Source of the DNA: Lanius collurio
Lineage: Eukaryota; Chordata; Aves; Passeriformes; Laniidae
Direction of reading: 5' to 3'
Assembly (NCBI GenBank): GCA_020086605.1
Contig: JACBWW010000004.1
Coordinates: 46,045,649 to 46,109,648, forward strand
Length of the DNA stretch: 64,000 nt
Position 1 is the stretch's first letter. Every line of letters starts with the position of its first letter. Made by a program: the position numbers and the translations under genes. Below, one piece after another: positions 45,346-60,219 of the stretch. The notes beneath the pieces are model-generated. The model had not been told where the DNA came from and did not search any database. It saw only the letters and a program-made list of their open reading frames with translations.

Positions 45346-48163
45346 TACCTTCAGGCAGTTTGAATAAATGTGTTGGTTAGTGCTAGGCAGAGATGTAACT
45401 CCAAATATTTCCATTTGTTACCAATTTTTCCAGTACATTACAGGGTCCATTTGCAAACAGCATTCTAACAAAAGGGCAGGTGGGTTTGGATGGAAATGAC
45501 ATTCTTTACTTTACAACGTTGATTTCATCTGCCACGCAGATCTGGCCGTTACCTGAACCCATAATAATTAACATGATATTTCTGAGTGACCTTGGAAAAC
45601 TTCAGACTTCTCTTCTTTGCTGATCTCTGACACAGAGGTGATGCTGATTCTGTCAGAGCTGCCCTTGCACTTCGCTGTGACTCTGTGAAGGGAGTACATG
45701 ACACTGCTTTTATGAAGTACATATTGGTGAAATATATAACCTGACTGGCTGACACATGGAGTAAATGGAGCCAGGCTGGGAGAGCTTTCCTGTCTATTTC
45801 TATGGAGAATGTGGAAGCCACAGTAGAGCCTATAGATCTTGTTTGCCAGTCGGGATGTGATGATACAAATATGCTTTCCCAAGCCACTGGACACTTTTGT
45901 GTCAAAGAGCGGCCAAGACAAATTAAGACCTCAATAAATCGTTTTTAGAATGTGTTACACTTCTTGTTTGCTAACTATGAAGATGTTGGGCATTTCTAGC
46001 AGAAGTTTTATTTAATTAATCAGTTCATGATTGAACAGGGAAATTCTTTTAGCTGTTAATCAAAAGGATGGTCTGAGTAAGAGGAAGAAATGAATCTGGC
46101 TTTTCCGAGGTAACAACATAGACCCAGCAAGTGTGAGACAGAAACCACTGCTCTGTTTGCTGGTAGATGGCTGTGTATTTCTTCCCATGGAGCAGTTCCA
46201 GTTGAGACTGGAAGGATTGGATTTGGCTGCCTATGCTGCTGTGCTGGAGTGCATCAGAGGCAACTTCACTTCAGTCAGCAGTTCCTAAAACATAAAGCTG
46301 GAGTAAGCGAAGCATTGCAGGACCTAACAAATATCTCCTATGGGAAGACTTCAGCTACAGTACTGCATAGCAGTTCTGCTCTCTGTGAAAATGAAATTAA
46401 ATCAGACTCCCATATTCATTCCTCCTGTCTGACAGCTGAGCCTTGATTGATGTCCTGTTTCTTCCCCTTCCATAATCTTTCCTCATAGTGCAAAAAAATG
46501 CTGATGGAAAACATACACTGCTCAGACAGCTATTCTTGTGCTACTCTAAGGATAATGTCACCAAAATATTGTTGGGGACAGTAAGAAGAGTGAGGTTTTA
46601 CAGATGGTTGTACAGATCTCCACTAATTGGGGAGCTTTTGCTTCAAAGTCTGCAGTTACCACGGGGAGGATTTAATACTATCCCTTCAGAATAAGTGACT
46701 GCTATTTCCATCAAGGCTGATATGACCAGATTTACCTCTGTCTTGTACATTTGCTTGGAATTGCTTCTTGTTGGACTTAGTGGGGGCAAAGGAAGATGTC
46801 TAGGATCAACAGGTGGGAACATTTCTAGGAGTGGTTTGTAAATGTTTGCTATAAAGCCATCACTGTTTGTTAACTGCTGCATTTAGTATGATTACAGAAA
46901 TACCGGCTGCTGGGATATGGTTTTGGCCTTTGGTAATGGAATGTGCTGGCACAAAGAGCTCCAGGCATTCCATGGTGGGAAGGGAGGATGACCCTCCACC
47001 TTCTCCTTGTTCCCCATCACCTTTCTCTTGCTCACCCTTCCACTACTGTGAGAGCAGGAAGGCAGGGATTCACCCTATGCTGGATTTTGAGCTGGAATGG
47101 TAATGGCTGAGATGTGACTCCACACAGACGAAGGGGGTAAAAAGTTTGTTCAGTCATTGCTAAAACAGGGCAGCTTGATAAGACATAGGTTAAAAACTTG
47201 CCTTATGTCTCCCCAAACTATTTAGAGTCCCAGTAATTACAATTTTTATTGATCCTTCTCAGCTCTGGTAATCTATGGAAGTACGCACAGTGCTGCTTGA
47301 AAGTCACTGTAAAGTAGTAAACTACATAAAAAGTATGCAATTAGACTGTGGTGGGCAGAAGTGTGACATGACTACAAGGATACAAAAATATACTTTTTAA
47401 AGCAATTAGCCCATAATTCTTTTGTGACTTATGGTTAGTAACTACTCTGAGCTGCTTGTACAAGTGGAAACATAAAGAGACTTCAGCAACACAGCCATAT
47501 TCTAAATCAACATGCACATGAAGGGGTGCTGCCAGCAAAACATAACCAAACTAAAAACATATACATTGAGAAAAGTCCATGGGTTTTACATTTAGAGTGA
47601 AAAATGAAAATTTTCTAGGGAAAATGAGTCCATCCATAAGGATGGTGTATCAGTCGAATCTCTGGCACAATCCGATCAGTGGAGAATCGCAGCACTGGCA
47701 GATTGCTCTTTACCAGAGAAAATGTCTGTTCTGCTTTCCACATTCAAAGTAGAAGTTTTTCATTCCAAATATTTGTGTCAAGTGAATTCTGCCTGGTTTA
47801 TATCCTTATATAATAGAATGCTAGAGTTGTAACTGTATGTTTATCAACTTCTTTTAATTATGAAGTTCACTTTTTTCTTATTTTATTTAGTATATTCCTT
47901 TCTATTTATTTCATCTTTTTTGTAGGAAGGACTGGATGTATACCAGACCATGTTTTTCTGTATGTTCTATTATAGAAAGATAATTGTTTATTTTTTTAAA
48001 GGCATTTACAATTTTTGCAGCTAAATCATCAAGTGATTTGCTTATCTTTCCATTATTCATAACTTGTATTTCGTGATCGTCACTTGAATTTCACAGCTCA
48101 TATGAACCTGATGGTCCACAGTGTCCTGATTTTTTAAATTATTATTATGTTCCATTCTGTTGC

Positions 48164-48186
48164 ATTATATTATATTATATTATATT
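48164..48186. repeat. (ATTAT)n short repeat
   Basis: Between four and five copies of a 5-bp unit. Confidence 0.85.
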
Positions 48187-49379
48187 AATTACTGGTTATA
48201 ATTATTCCTTACTTATTTCAGCAGTTTAAAACAAGAACAGGATTTTAAATAGGCTTTACAAGTTGACAATTCTTGCACACAGTAGAGACCTGTTGTTGAT
48301 TATCAGCTTTGCCACCTTTTCCTTTCTTTTTATGTGCTTCATGTACACTTAGTGCCTGTGCTTCATAAAAAACTTCAAAGTTTCAAAGAAGGTGGTCCAC
48401 TGCTGCCAAGTGACTTTATCTCCTGATAGGCAGAATTACATCAGTAGTGTTTGAGAAATATAAAGTTGTGTGGGGTTTGGGTTCTCTTTTTTTATTGTTT
48501 TGTTTGTGTGTTTTGTTCTTTGTTGGTTTTTTAAGGAGTTTTGTGAGGTCTATTAATTATTTTTCCTCTCCTAAGAAACACAAATATATAAAAAAGTCCA
48601 CTGAAAGGTATTAAAACTCCTCAAGCCTAGATTGATCCAAATAGGAGATTTTTAGCAGGTTCTTCAGGTTTTAAAATCCTGTGACTTGTAAGAAAGTTCT
48701 GTGGATTAATTTTGTTTAGTACATTTAATAAGTTTTATTTAATTTGCTTTCATGAATTTAATTAGATTAATTTGAAGCAAAAATTGTAGACCTCATTGCC
48801 AATGCACCAAGAGAAGTTCTAAAGCCCACAATCAAAGGGAATCAGAGAGGCTAATTGAACCACATTATAAATGAAGGGAAATCTATCCTAATTTCTTGGA
48901 AAAGACCTTATTATTTTATGTTGGTTGTGTGATTTGGGAGAAGGACTAGAGGAATTGTCTCGGATTCATTGTATTTCCTGGACAGAGGCTCTGAAGGGAT
49001 GCAACTATTCTGCTTAAGGGTGCATTTTGTGGTGGCTCAGCCTTCAGCTGCTGAGCTCGACTTTGTGCTGCTGCCTCTGTGATGGTAATGCCAGGATGGG
49101 GTGCTCCCTGTGCAAAATCACCACTGGATTTCCAGCCCTCCTGTGCCCCTGTCTGAAGGCTGTTCTTGCCATATGCTAGCACCACATCAAGACTTCCCAG
49201 AAGTAAATGTTTGCAGAATCAGCAATTACATACAGTCTCTCAGAAGTCATAATTTTCAAAGCAGGCTCTCTCCACACCAGCAGCCCCATGAATTCTGCAG
49301 TGTGCTCATCCGAGGAGAGGGTTTCAGACTACAGCCTTCATCTTACTGATTTGTAAAGGCTCTAGAATATTTTAGATAT

Positions 49380-49449
49380 AATAATAACAATACCAACACT
49401 AATACTAATATTAATATTAATACTAATACTGATACCAATACTAATGCTA
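49380..49449. repeat. (ACTAAT/ATTAAT)n impure repeat
   Basis: A trinucleotide-type stretch (AAT/ACT) with several substitutions. Confidence 0.85.
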
Positions 49450-49979
49450 CATTTATTCTTCCTTTGATGACTGTAGAACACCCTGGGTCACACAAGTGAT
49501 GCTGTAATACTTGTTTGCATACTAATTATGCTGTTCTTTTGCTCTCAGTTATAATGAGACCAGATGCAGAGAAGCAAAACCTGCCCTGTATTTTAAAGAG
49601 TATTGAAATAGTATTTTAAAGAGTATTGAAGAAAGTAGAAGATCAAAAGAAAGAGTTAGATGCTGTTGTTTTGCTGTACTCAGTGTCTCAGTGGCTCTGC
49701 TTTTATGAAATATGAGAGAAAGCAATGAGAAAACTTCTGAGTAGTAGCATCTCTCTGTATTTAAAAGCACAGTCAGCCCAAGCAGCTACGGTTTATGTTG
49801 TGATGCTGTAGGGAAACCCAAAATATATTTGCACTCATCTGCTGGCACTTCCTAACAATTCATTAGTCACAATTATCACGGCCTGATATTTTTGTTGTAC
49901 CAGCAGAAATCAAATCAACGTGGCTGAGCCACCCCTAAGGGTAGCTGCAAGGCTGAGAAATGCAGTCTGTTGGCATGAA

Positions 49980-50560
49980 ATTAGCTCAGTCTACAGCCAG
50001 AAAATGATGGGACCAAGATGGAGGTTTATTGCATAATTACTTACACAATATTTCATCCATGGGTTTTATCAAGCTGTAGGACAGGCATATTTGTTGTAAT
50101 TATATTTTACATCTGTAATGTGACACGTTAATGAAATGTGTCACTACACTGGTGTTAGGATCCATTTCATTAATGCAAAAGACTTTTGTTGTATGCTTTA
50201 CATTTGGAAACAGATTTAAGTATTAAGTGGCTAATGTCTGCAGTCGGGGAATCCTTTCCGAATTTGTAACACTGACCAGAACAGACCGCATTACACTCTC
50301 CAAATGGTGCATTTTTGCATTTGAATGTCTGAATTATCCTGGTTTCTTAGAGACGACCACAACACCAACATCTTAAATCCTCAAAATATTGTCCGCTTCA
50401 TTGAATGCTCATGATCTAAGCATATGTGTAATTATTCTGTAATTCTCCCCAAAATGTGATTCCTTGGAAATGCATACTAGATCTCCCCTATTGTAGCTGC
50501 AATGACTATTTCTTTGTGCCCGCTTCTTTAAATACGGTCACAAGGAAGTCTGTGTGCCTT
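49980..50560. promoter_or_regulatory. Candidate conserved noncoding element
   Basis: A repeat-free block with many homeodomain cores (TAAT/ATTA) and an inverted repeat GTGACAC-N11-GTGTCAC at 50120-50144, whose 11-bp centre includes TTAATGAA. Further octamer-like TTTTGCATTTGAA lies near 50310. It reads as a candidate enhancer; function not shown. Confidence 0.4.
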
Positions 50561-53500
50561 GGTGCACCGCATGTGTAATGATGATTTTTTTTTTTCCCTC
50601 CTCCCCACTCCCAGTGTGCCCATCAGGAGGAAAAAAACCCCAAAACCCTCCACCAAAAACCTGCTTCATTTATTTCAGGGCACAGAGCAAGGTCACAAAA
50701 AGACCATTTAAGATAGTATACATACAACAGTAATCTTTCTGACAAGAAACGGGCCTAATGCCATGCACAATGGGCTTAGGGTTAGGCAAGTATACAAAAT
50801 GAGAATTTGTGAGAGTTACCAAACCTGGCTCCCATAACATATGCATGTGCACAGTTTGGCAGCAGGCAAAAGGGAATCCCATGTACCTTAAGCAGATTCT
50901 CAGTACACACCATGCAACAGGGAAGATGATTTGTCAGAAATTGCTGTTAGTGCAAAATATATATTTATACTCTTAAAAGGAAAATCGCATTTGTGCGCAG
51001 GAAAAATTCAGTTTTGTTAATTTTAAAAGTTACAGTTAATTCAGTAAGGCAAAGAAAATTTATATGCGTTTTTACTGAACACTTACTTGCTTTTCAACCA
51101 AAAGAAGAAAATTCTTTGGCCACAGACTGTTACAGACACCAGGGGTGCAAAGGCTGAGATCTCATTAATTGTTCTCGTTCATAGGTGCCTTTACCAGTCC
51201 AGCTTTAAGGGAGCTGTATGTAAGATTTGACTTCTCAGTCCTTTGTAGTAGTTTTTTTTAACAGCTTCCATTTTAGAAAAAAACTGTTTTCTGGGTCCTG
51301 ATTTGATAAAACTTCATAGTTAATTCTTTCATTTCAAAGGAACAAAATTCAATCAGAATCAGAAATACATGAAAACAATGGATTATTAAATAAAGTCAAG
51401 TAGTTACAAAATTTTCTGCAAGTTTTGACCTTTGTTTGTATAGAAACGTTCCTTGTTAAATATATTTTTCTCACCTTTTTTAGGTTAAAAAAAGAAACTG
51501 AAACACTTTAAAGGAGTGAAAACATTTTACAGATTGAAATGGGAAGATTTTTCTGAAGAGGATGAAATTATGCTTGCTTGTTTCTCAAAACAGATATTAT
51601 TTGGGATAAATACTATGCAAGATATTCCACACTAAGAAAGGTACATACTTAAAATTTGGTTTTCTCTGAGTTGAGGAAAACCAGTTTGGCTGGAGAAGTA
51701 AAATAAGCACTGATACATGCAAAGAAATTTGAATGTGTTGAGGAAGTTTGAACTGTGTAAAAGAGTTTTTGCATTGACTCAGTATAAGAATTGTTAGCAA
51801 GTGCTGCTGTGTTTGGCTCCTTGCACCATTTCACTTATATTAACATATATACCTGAGTATTAATACATTTTTAGTTTTTCCCTGATAGATTTTCATAACT
51901 ACGATTGAAATGCAAAATACATTTCTAGGGTTCAGCCAAGAAAGAAGTCACAGGATTGAGGAGCTGCAACAAACAGTTTAGTATTGCTCTGGCTTTTACC
52001 ATTTAATTAAGAAAAAATAGTATTATTTCGACTGTGTTAACAGAAATTGGCTGAAGCAGACTATTGCAGTTCAATTATTGTCTGAGGCACTAAAATAGTG
52101 CTAAACCCAGCAGATGAGTTCCTACATTTGTATCCTCAACCCCTCCCCAGGGATGGGCAGGTTTCCACCACACGCTTTCCTCCTGGTGGCAGCTGTAGTG
52201 GTGTCCTTCACATTCCCACCAGGCTGGGCAAGGTATGAATTTGTACAAAGCACCTGTGGGATTCACAGCTCTGATGCAGGTCTCTGACACACCACTGACT
52301 CATCAGGCACAGACACAAAAAATGGGCTTTTCTCCAGAACGTGGTGCTGGTGAGGCACCTGAGTTGGAAAAGCCATCTCTGAGCAAGTCACTCCCTTCCT
52401 CTGCGCCGCTGCGCCGCCTTCCTCTGCCTGAAGGCAGGGAGAGAGTTCCCAGTGCAGCATAAAACAGATTCCAACCATGAAAATTTGGTTTGGGAGCTGT
52501 GAGTTAAAATCCTGACCCCTTGAAGTGGATGGCGAAATGCTGAGTGATTTGAACGTGTCTTGGATTTCTCTTGGAGCTCGTAAGACTGATGAAATAAAAC
52601 AACTGGGACTGAAAACTCTGTGTGTGTCACAGGGCTGCAGGACAGAAACAGGAATGTATAATTCACTTTTTCAGAGCTAAAAACATCAAAATCAATACAG
52701 GAAGTGCAGGAGTGAATTTTTTTATATGCAGTCTAGATACATTTTTATTGTGAAATTAAGTAGTGACTGAGAAGTGGCTTTCATTTTAATAGAGCACTTT
52801 TTCATTACTGCATTCCTCCTCTCACACTTTCCCCTATATCATTATTTGCAGTATCTTTTTCCTAGATCCCTGAAATGTCATCTGAATGAAAATTATCCAA
52901 ACAAGCAAGGAAAGTACCTATAAATAAACATTTGGCAGGGAATCTTTGATACTGTGTGAATGTTGATGACAAACATTTTAATGAGGCCAGCCTTGGGTTT
53001 AAGAAAAAAGAAGTTGATTGTAAATCAGTAAAATGTGCTGGGATTTCTAAGCTCCGAGTTGGCAACAGCTTGTTGAGAGTAAATCCTCTCATGGAAGGTT
53101 TTGCTAATCTGAATAAATTCAATTTCAAAATCCTTCCTTGATCTAAGCTTGCTTAAGCTCTCACCAAGGCCTAAGGACCCTGAGGGTCAATTCCAATAAC
53201 AAAAGATAAAAAAATCTGCCCTTTCTCATATCTCTTTGCAATACACTATAAGCTGTTACCTCACTGCAAAAAATCTTTGGCTTTAATGAAGTCGCCTTTT
53301 GATACTTGTTGAGGATGAAGTTCAATGTTTCCCACCCTGGTGCATATCTGTGCTGCCTGCCACCCAGGACCAGTGTCACAGAACCTGGCTGGCTGCTTCC
53401 CTGGAGAAGTGCTTGAAACTACTACACTGAGCTACACAGCTCTAAAAAATTGTATTGAATGGACCTTTACAAAATAGATGGGGGAGAGGGGTAGGGAGTG

Positions 53501-56500
53501 CATGGAGGGCTGGTGTTGATGATTGATACCAGGCTGGGCAGTCTGTACTTTTATTTTTAAAGTAAAAATTCTTAAAGGAGGAAGTTAAGCTCAAAACCCA
53601 AACAAATTCTGAGGCTGGGCTGTGATTCAGAGATAGAGCCCAGCTGCTCTGCAAGTGTATTACAGATACCTGTCACTTCTGGATGTTGCATGAATGAATA
53701 TAAAGTGGGAGATACAAACACACCTTGTGGTTGGCTTTTTTCCCTGCAATAGTCCTTAGTTGCATTTTCCTTTTAATTTAGGCTTTTTTACATTGAGCAG
53801 TCATTTATGTGAAGACTGTTAGACCTTATCTCACTGCAGTCATTGCATAAGTAATATAAAAGCACCCAAACTGGAGCTTTTGAATAAACTGGTTGTAATC
53901 TGGCTATGCTGTTTTTATCTGCTGAGTTTCTTGGGCAAACATGCTCCCCAAATAAATTCTGTTATGATAATTAAACTTATAAAAGGAAGTACCAGAAAGA
54001 TTTAGTCTCTTGCTCAGATATTCTATCACAACATGTAACTTCAGCCAGCAGAGAAGGGAATGATTGCAGACAACTGCAGACACAGCAGGCAAAGCAGAAT
54101 CTTTGGGTGGCCATGACATCTCTGTGGCGCAGAGAGAATTCATGGAGATTACAATCTTCTCTGTCTCTGGGTGAAGGATTTGGACAACCTGCTGCATCTC
54201 TGGTTAGCTCAAGAAAATAGACTAACAGACCTCACAGTTTTTGGTGATATGAAACCAAATTTTCCGATGTTTAGTTTGCCTGGGTGTTGGAGGAAGGGCT
54301 GTGCAAAATCAAGTCAGAACTGTGTGTTCCTGGGTATGAGTTTATTTTATTTATTCTACTACTGACCTAAAATAATTTTCTCCATATATTTAGGGGGCTG
54401 GGTTATATCAGTTTGGTTGGATAAGGCTGTGCTTGTGTTCATTGTTCAGTCTGATAAGCCCAATTCTGTCTCTTCCTATGGCTTGTGCTGCAGCACCCCA
54501 ACACTTCCTCCTAATGCCTCTAGCTCATGCTGTGACTCTAGCACAGGCTCTTAGACACTCTGGCTACTCAACTGGTAAAAGGTAGCCATAAATCTATGCA
54601 GCAATGTCAAAAGATGAGTAGGAGAATTCATTATTTAACATGTGTGAAAAAACAGAGGGTCTCAAGGTGAATCCCTGGAAAATTGAGGTCTGACAAGTGA
54701 AGAAGCTTCTCTTCAGAAGAGAATTGAAACTCATTTAACAGGCTTCTCAAAACCATTTGATGGGTTCCTACCAGGCTCCAGTGGGATGCCTCTGAAGAGT
54801 AAATGTGTGAACATACTTTTCATGAAGATATTTCTTTATTGGAAATTGGGTTTTCCACCAAATTTCTCTCCTGCATATAAGCTCCACCCTGAGCACTTTC
54901 ACTACTCTGCCAGTTCTGCCCTTTAGCCTGTTTGTTCCAGCTCCAGAAATGAGCCTATTTGCTGTAGTTTAAGTGGCATTTGAATTAACATGGTGCTTGC
55001 CAGAGGGATTCTGCACTGTGCTGGGAGAAAGGAAGTGGATTGGTGTATACACATACAGTGAATGAATGGTCCTCACAGGAGCAGTGGCAAATACTCCTGT
55101 GAGTAAAGCTTAAGAGTGAGTAAAACACTATGGTTATTTGCCTCACATCTTTAGTGTTTTTCCTATTTCCTTTATTCAATTTTATGTATTAAACTGACTT
55201 CTGTCTCTATAACTTATATTTAGGTTTTAAAACCATTCTTTGGAGCTTAAAAATACTTGTGTTCAAAGTTATTCAGTGAGAGAGATAGTGTTCCTAGCTA
55301 TTAGCCAGTGTAACCATCTATTCTCATGTATTGGATAATTTGTTCAAAGTAGTGCTTTTTGTCAGAGCCACAGCTCCTGGAGTTGGATCATTGTGTAAGA
55401 ATATCAGTTTTCATTAAAAAAAATCAGTCTCACTGGAATTCAAGAGAAAAGATAAAAGATGGCTTAAATATACTAGAAAGATTTTATTTTGAAAGTTTAA
55501 TAAAAGATCCACTGTAGGTTTTAAAGAAGATGTAAAGTAAAGTGATTGCTCTATGATATTTGAAGTTTTGCAGTTAGTAACACAATTAATTCATGCTGGT
55601 ACTTCATCTAGCATCTGTTCTTCCAAGTTCTCAAATATCTTAAAATCACTGCAAACAACTTGTCACATGCAAAAGCAGTATTAAAAGTTTAAATAGGAAG
55701 GCCATTGATGATTGCATTGACTGATCATGGTGCCTGTGGGTTAATGTGACTGATACTCCCACACTCCCTTTCTGTCACTGTTTCAGTTTCCTTGGCTTTT
55801 GGTACTATTTGTTTTGGCATCCTTTGATTGGGTCTGCTTGCACTACAGATTACTCCCTTCCTTCCACATTTCTTTGGCAGGTCAGCCATCCTCAAGTGAC
55901 AAATACGGGGTTTTAGCCAGACTTAATTTGTGATTTTAGATTAAACTTTTAAAATAGGATAAATATTTCCATTGTCTTTATGGTACATCCGTGTATTTAC
56001 TAAAGAGCTTTCTTTGTGCCTTAAAATGTCTTTCTGTCAGATATACAGTGCAGTTGCTAGCTTGGAGGGATCATATACCAACTGTAAGCAATTCTGTTTT
56101 CTAAGGCCAGTTTTGTTTTCTAATTTTGAGCTGAAATAATAAGAAAAATTATTTTGCCTTGCTGTTTAATGATTCAGGGAATACCCTGGAGCTAAGTTTA
56201 TACAAAGCAAAAACAGCATCATAGCTGAAAATGCCGATTTTTGTAAACAAGCAGGCAAACCTGGGTAAGAGATGTACCTCTCTTTATTTTCGTTTCTCTT
56301 TTGGATCGAACCAATTTCTTTACAAAACATTAAAAATTAAGCATGAATGCAGACAAACCCAGATATGGAACTGCTCTTTTCCAGGGGTTTGTTTGTTACA
56401 TGCAGATGAGATGCAAGAAGTTCCTGAGATGATCAGCTCAAAAAGAGTGCCAGTGGCAATTCAGAGTGCCAAGATTAAACACCTAAATCCGGGCATGGGA

Positions 56501-59500
56501 AAACATCACAGATTTTTATAATTTTCTGTGGGCCACAGGTAACACTTCTGTCACTGCAACTTTCAAAAATTGCAATAATTAGCAATGGAAACTGAAGAAT
56601 TCACTTTCTGGTTTCTCCTTTTCAGTGAATGAGCATATTAGGTTTCTATTTCTAAAACTTCTGTCATGTAAAATTAGTTTTTAAAGAGAGGCATTGGTCA
56701 ATAAAGAAGTCTTTCCAGTTGCAGGTATGGCAGGATCATGCAAAGAGCTGTATGATTTTTTCTCTTCTCATTAGTTGCTGTATTGAGACAGGGGAATGGA
56801 CTAATTGACCTTTCAAGCTCCCTAGACTCAGCTCAGAAATCTGTATTTTTTTATTATTTATCTTCAAGTCCCCTGCTTTTGGAGTCTTATAGTTACAAAG
56901 CAATTGCTGCCTTCTTTCTTTTTTCATTGAAACGTACACTTTTGGCTCTTTTGATTGTGAAATAAATCTTGAAAAGATTCATTGAAAAAAATTTTTAGGG
57001 GCAAAGATCAAAAGGCAAATAATAAGAATTTCTTTTTTTTTTTTTTAAAGGTCTATTTTTGAAGGCAGTTTGTAATTTTCATAATTGAGTGTACAGAGTA
57101 GATGACAATATTTGCAAACATATTTTCTTATCATTTTATCAGTTCTGTTTTCAGATAAAAAGTAGTATTATAAAATAGAAGCGTTAATTAAAAGTAATTT
57201 TTTTTCCACGGTGAGGACTGGGCAAAGTTTTGATACAAACTGGACAGTGTAAGAAGCCAGAGTGTGATTGGCACCTTAGGAGGTAGAGCATGCTCTGTAC
57301 TCATCATCTGATACAGACAAAAACCCAGATCCTAGATATCCAGATCCAGGAGTGGTACTGTCAAAGTAAAATATATGTCTACAAATGAGATCTATTATCA
57401 GCTTGGACCTCTATCTTCTGTTTTTTTTTCCCCCATGAACTTCCCTTCAGGACCTTTTGTAAATCCATGAATTTGTCTTTCAGGCTCAACATAACAGCAA
57501 TTTCTCACATTCTTACAAAGTGTTGGTGTTTGGAAAAAACAAGAGGCATGAGCAACCAAAAATCTCAAACTTGACATGAGCCATAGCTTTCACTGAATCT
57601 TAGATAGTGTTTGTTCCTTGCAGCCCTCTTGGACTTCCAATATCACTTTTGCTATAACTTCTCTCTCACTGTGCTATAGTAGTTGTTGGTTTTTACTGTT
57701 CTGAGATTTTGGGAAAACATACAAAGACCTGATTCTCCCTAGAGGTCTTTTAATTATGCATCATGAAAATCCACCTTCTCTTCCATCTCTAAGGAAATTT
57801 AATTCGTTTTACTTCTCCCTTATCCTAAATAAAAGGAAAGTAACAGTGATCCCCAGGTAGTAAAGTAAAAGCTCGTTACATGTCAGGCAGCACTCAGAAC
57901 CCATCCCTGAAGTCCATCGTGATTTTCATGTCAAGGAAGAGATGTAGATACCAGGAAGGTATTTTAACTGTATTATTAATGAGACTTTCCTGCATTAGTA
58001 AGAAAGTTTGTGTTGTTACACCTCTAAGATATTAATTTGGCAATCAGTAATGCAAGAAGATATGAAGAGCTGCATCACAGCAAACAGGAGTGTCTCTACA
58101 CCAAGTTTTTAGGGCCAGAAGTGTTGGGGAGGGCTGTCAAAGCTTCTTCATTAATGGTATTTATAGCAAAGGAAGGCAAAACTTATCCATTAATGGTATT
58201 TATGGCAAATAAAGGCTGCATTCATCAGTCGAAACCACACCAGGGCAGGTGTCCAAGCTCCCTGCCTCAAGGGTCTTTATTGTAAGAGAAATAAGCACAT
58301 CTCAGGTGTGTGACTCCTCATCACAGGCTGACATTTCAAAAAGATCAGAGAAAACACCCTAAAAGAAGACGTCTTTCTGCAGATCAGGCCACTTCAGATG
58401 CATCTGTCTGTCCTACAGACCTCAAAAGATAGCAGGTGAATCTCATCCTAAAGTCTCTGCTGATGATGATAGGTGGAGAGACTCTACATTTTAAGCAGAG
58501 ACTATATGCATGAAAAGACAGACAAGTCTTTTAAAGTAATTTTTGAGCACTTTGCAATTAACTCTGCAACTTTGATGTACTTTGTTACATTAGGCTTTAC
58601 AAGCAGTATTCCTATAAATATAGTAGGAAAGCATTGAGGCACATAAGGATTATTTCAGTTTGTTGTTGAAAGTTTGTTGTGTAAGATCAATGCACATTTC
58701 TTTAAAATGTAAGTAAAAATCACAGCCCAAATTACAAGGTTGTACTTAAACTTGTACTATTGAGTCTTTAATGTGAGGTGGGCAGACTTTTACTGTCACT
58801 GTTGAGCCTCTGTCACATCATAAGAAGAATCCGGAACACTTTTTTCTTGTGAGTGCAAAAAAAAAAAAAGAAAGGAGAAAAAGAGAAGTTCATCCCATTG
58901 CCTTTATTACTTTACCACCATTCAAGTACAATGAGAAAGACCAAAAAGCTTGCATGACAACCAGAGTGGGTAATACATGAATAGGAAGTCTAGTTTCTTT
59001 ACTTCTCTATGACAGAGCTGAACAGTAGGCTGGAGAGATTTGGGGTTTTTTTTCTGTTGGGTTTTTTTCCTTCTTTTTCCTGATTCTATTCTTCTATATA
59101 ACTTCTGTCAGAGAAATCAGCCACGAGAACAAAGGTTTACTACAAGTGTCACTCATTTTGTGCTAACATTTACCAAGAAGTCAAGATTCTACCAGAAGTA
59201 CACATTCCATGTAATAAATATTCGAGACATAGTGTGGGAGTGTACAGCATGCAGTCATGGTCCCTTTGAGAAGCACAACAAATTCCATAATAATTCCCAT
59301 ACTGTTTTTCCCCTCTGATTGTTATTTTGCTTTTATTCCATAAGTTTTAGCAGCTTTTTCTCTATTCTGAAAGTAGTTTAAAATAAATAGCATTATGCTA
59401 TTCTTTTTTTTTTTTTTTTTTTTTTTTTTGTAAAAACCTGGTCTTTTGTAAAGACTTTGGTGTGTGCATGTACCAGAAATGAATAATGAATTATGAAATT

Positions 59501-60219
59501 TATATAAATATTTTCTTTTGTGGTAACAACAAATCTAGTGGGTGAGAACCTTCCCTTTGTATTTCCTTGGACACATCAGAATTTGCTTCTCAGGTTTTTT
59601 CTTGCTTTTGTTGGATGTATTTCATAGTTTTGTAGTGATATCTGAGCAGGACCATAATGAATACTTATTCTCCTGAATTAATCTGCTCCTTACACATTAA
59701 CTTCATGTGTAAGAAGCAGATGATCAATTAGTTGTTCTCAAGATAAATACTAATTGTGCTGACATTGTTCATGGAATACTTTCCTACTGGTGTAAGATGA
59801 ATTTTAAAGAGTAAATTAACTGAGAGTACCACATTGTTAAGTGTTTCCAGACATTTTTTCATAAGTTCTTCCATATCAAATAGGATATGACAGTCTTAGA
59901 TATTTGAAGTAGGTTTGAACAGCTTTATGAGTACCAGTCTGAAAATCTTAAAGTATATTTTTTGGTAAAGATCTTACACCTTCAAGGCAATAATTTGTTT
60001 CAGTCTTTAAAATATGGAGGTTTGCAGATGCACATTGGAGCACTGGAGTCAGATACCTGATGATCTCCCCTTAAAGAACCCCTCTGAATATTTTCTTAAG
60101 TGATTCTGTGAGATTTACCGTCATGTTCATTAAAGCAGCTAGTAAGATTTGAGTTGGTTTCTGATTTTTTTTTTTTTTTTAATTACAGTCATTACAAGGA
60201 AACGTATACACAGATGTTG
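50561..60219. other. Intergenic, no gene seen
   Basis: Almost 10 kb with no gene and no recognised mobile element. It holds a T run at 59404-59430, shorter A/T runs, and a 39-bp imperfect tandem duplication at about 58149-58226. Confidence 0.5.
58149..58226. repeat. 39-bp imperfect tandem duplication
   Basis: CATTAATGGTATTTAT occurs at 58149 and again at 58188, with similar sequence following each copy. Period 39 bp, two copies. Confidence 0.8.

Larger units (their letters stand above)
45346..49979. other. Intergenic, with short AT repeats
   Basis: A (ATTAT)n stretch at 48164-48186, an ACTAAT/ATTAAT-type stretch at 49380-49449 and a 23-bp tandem duplication at 49588-49630. No gene seen. Confidence 0.55.
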
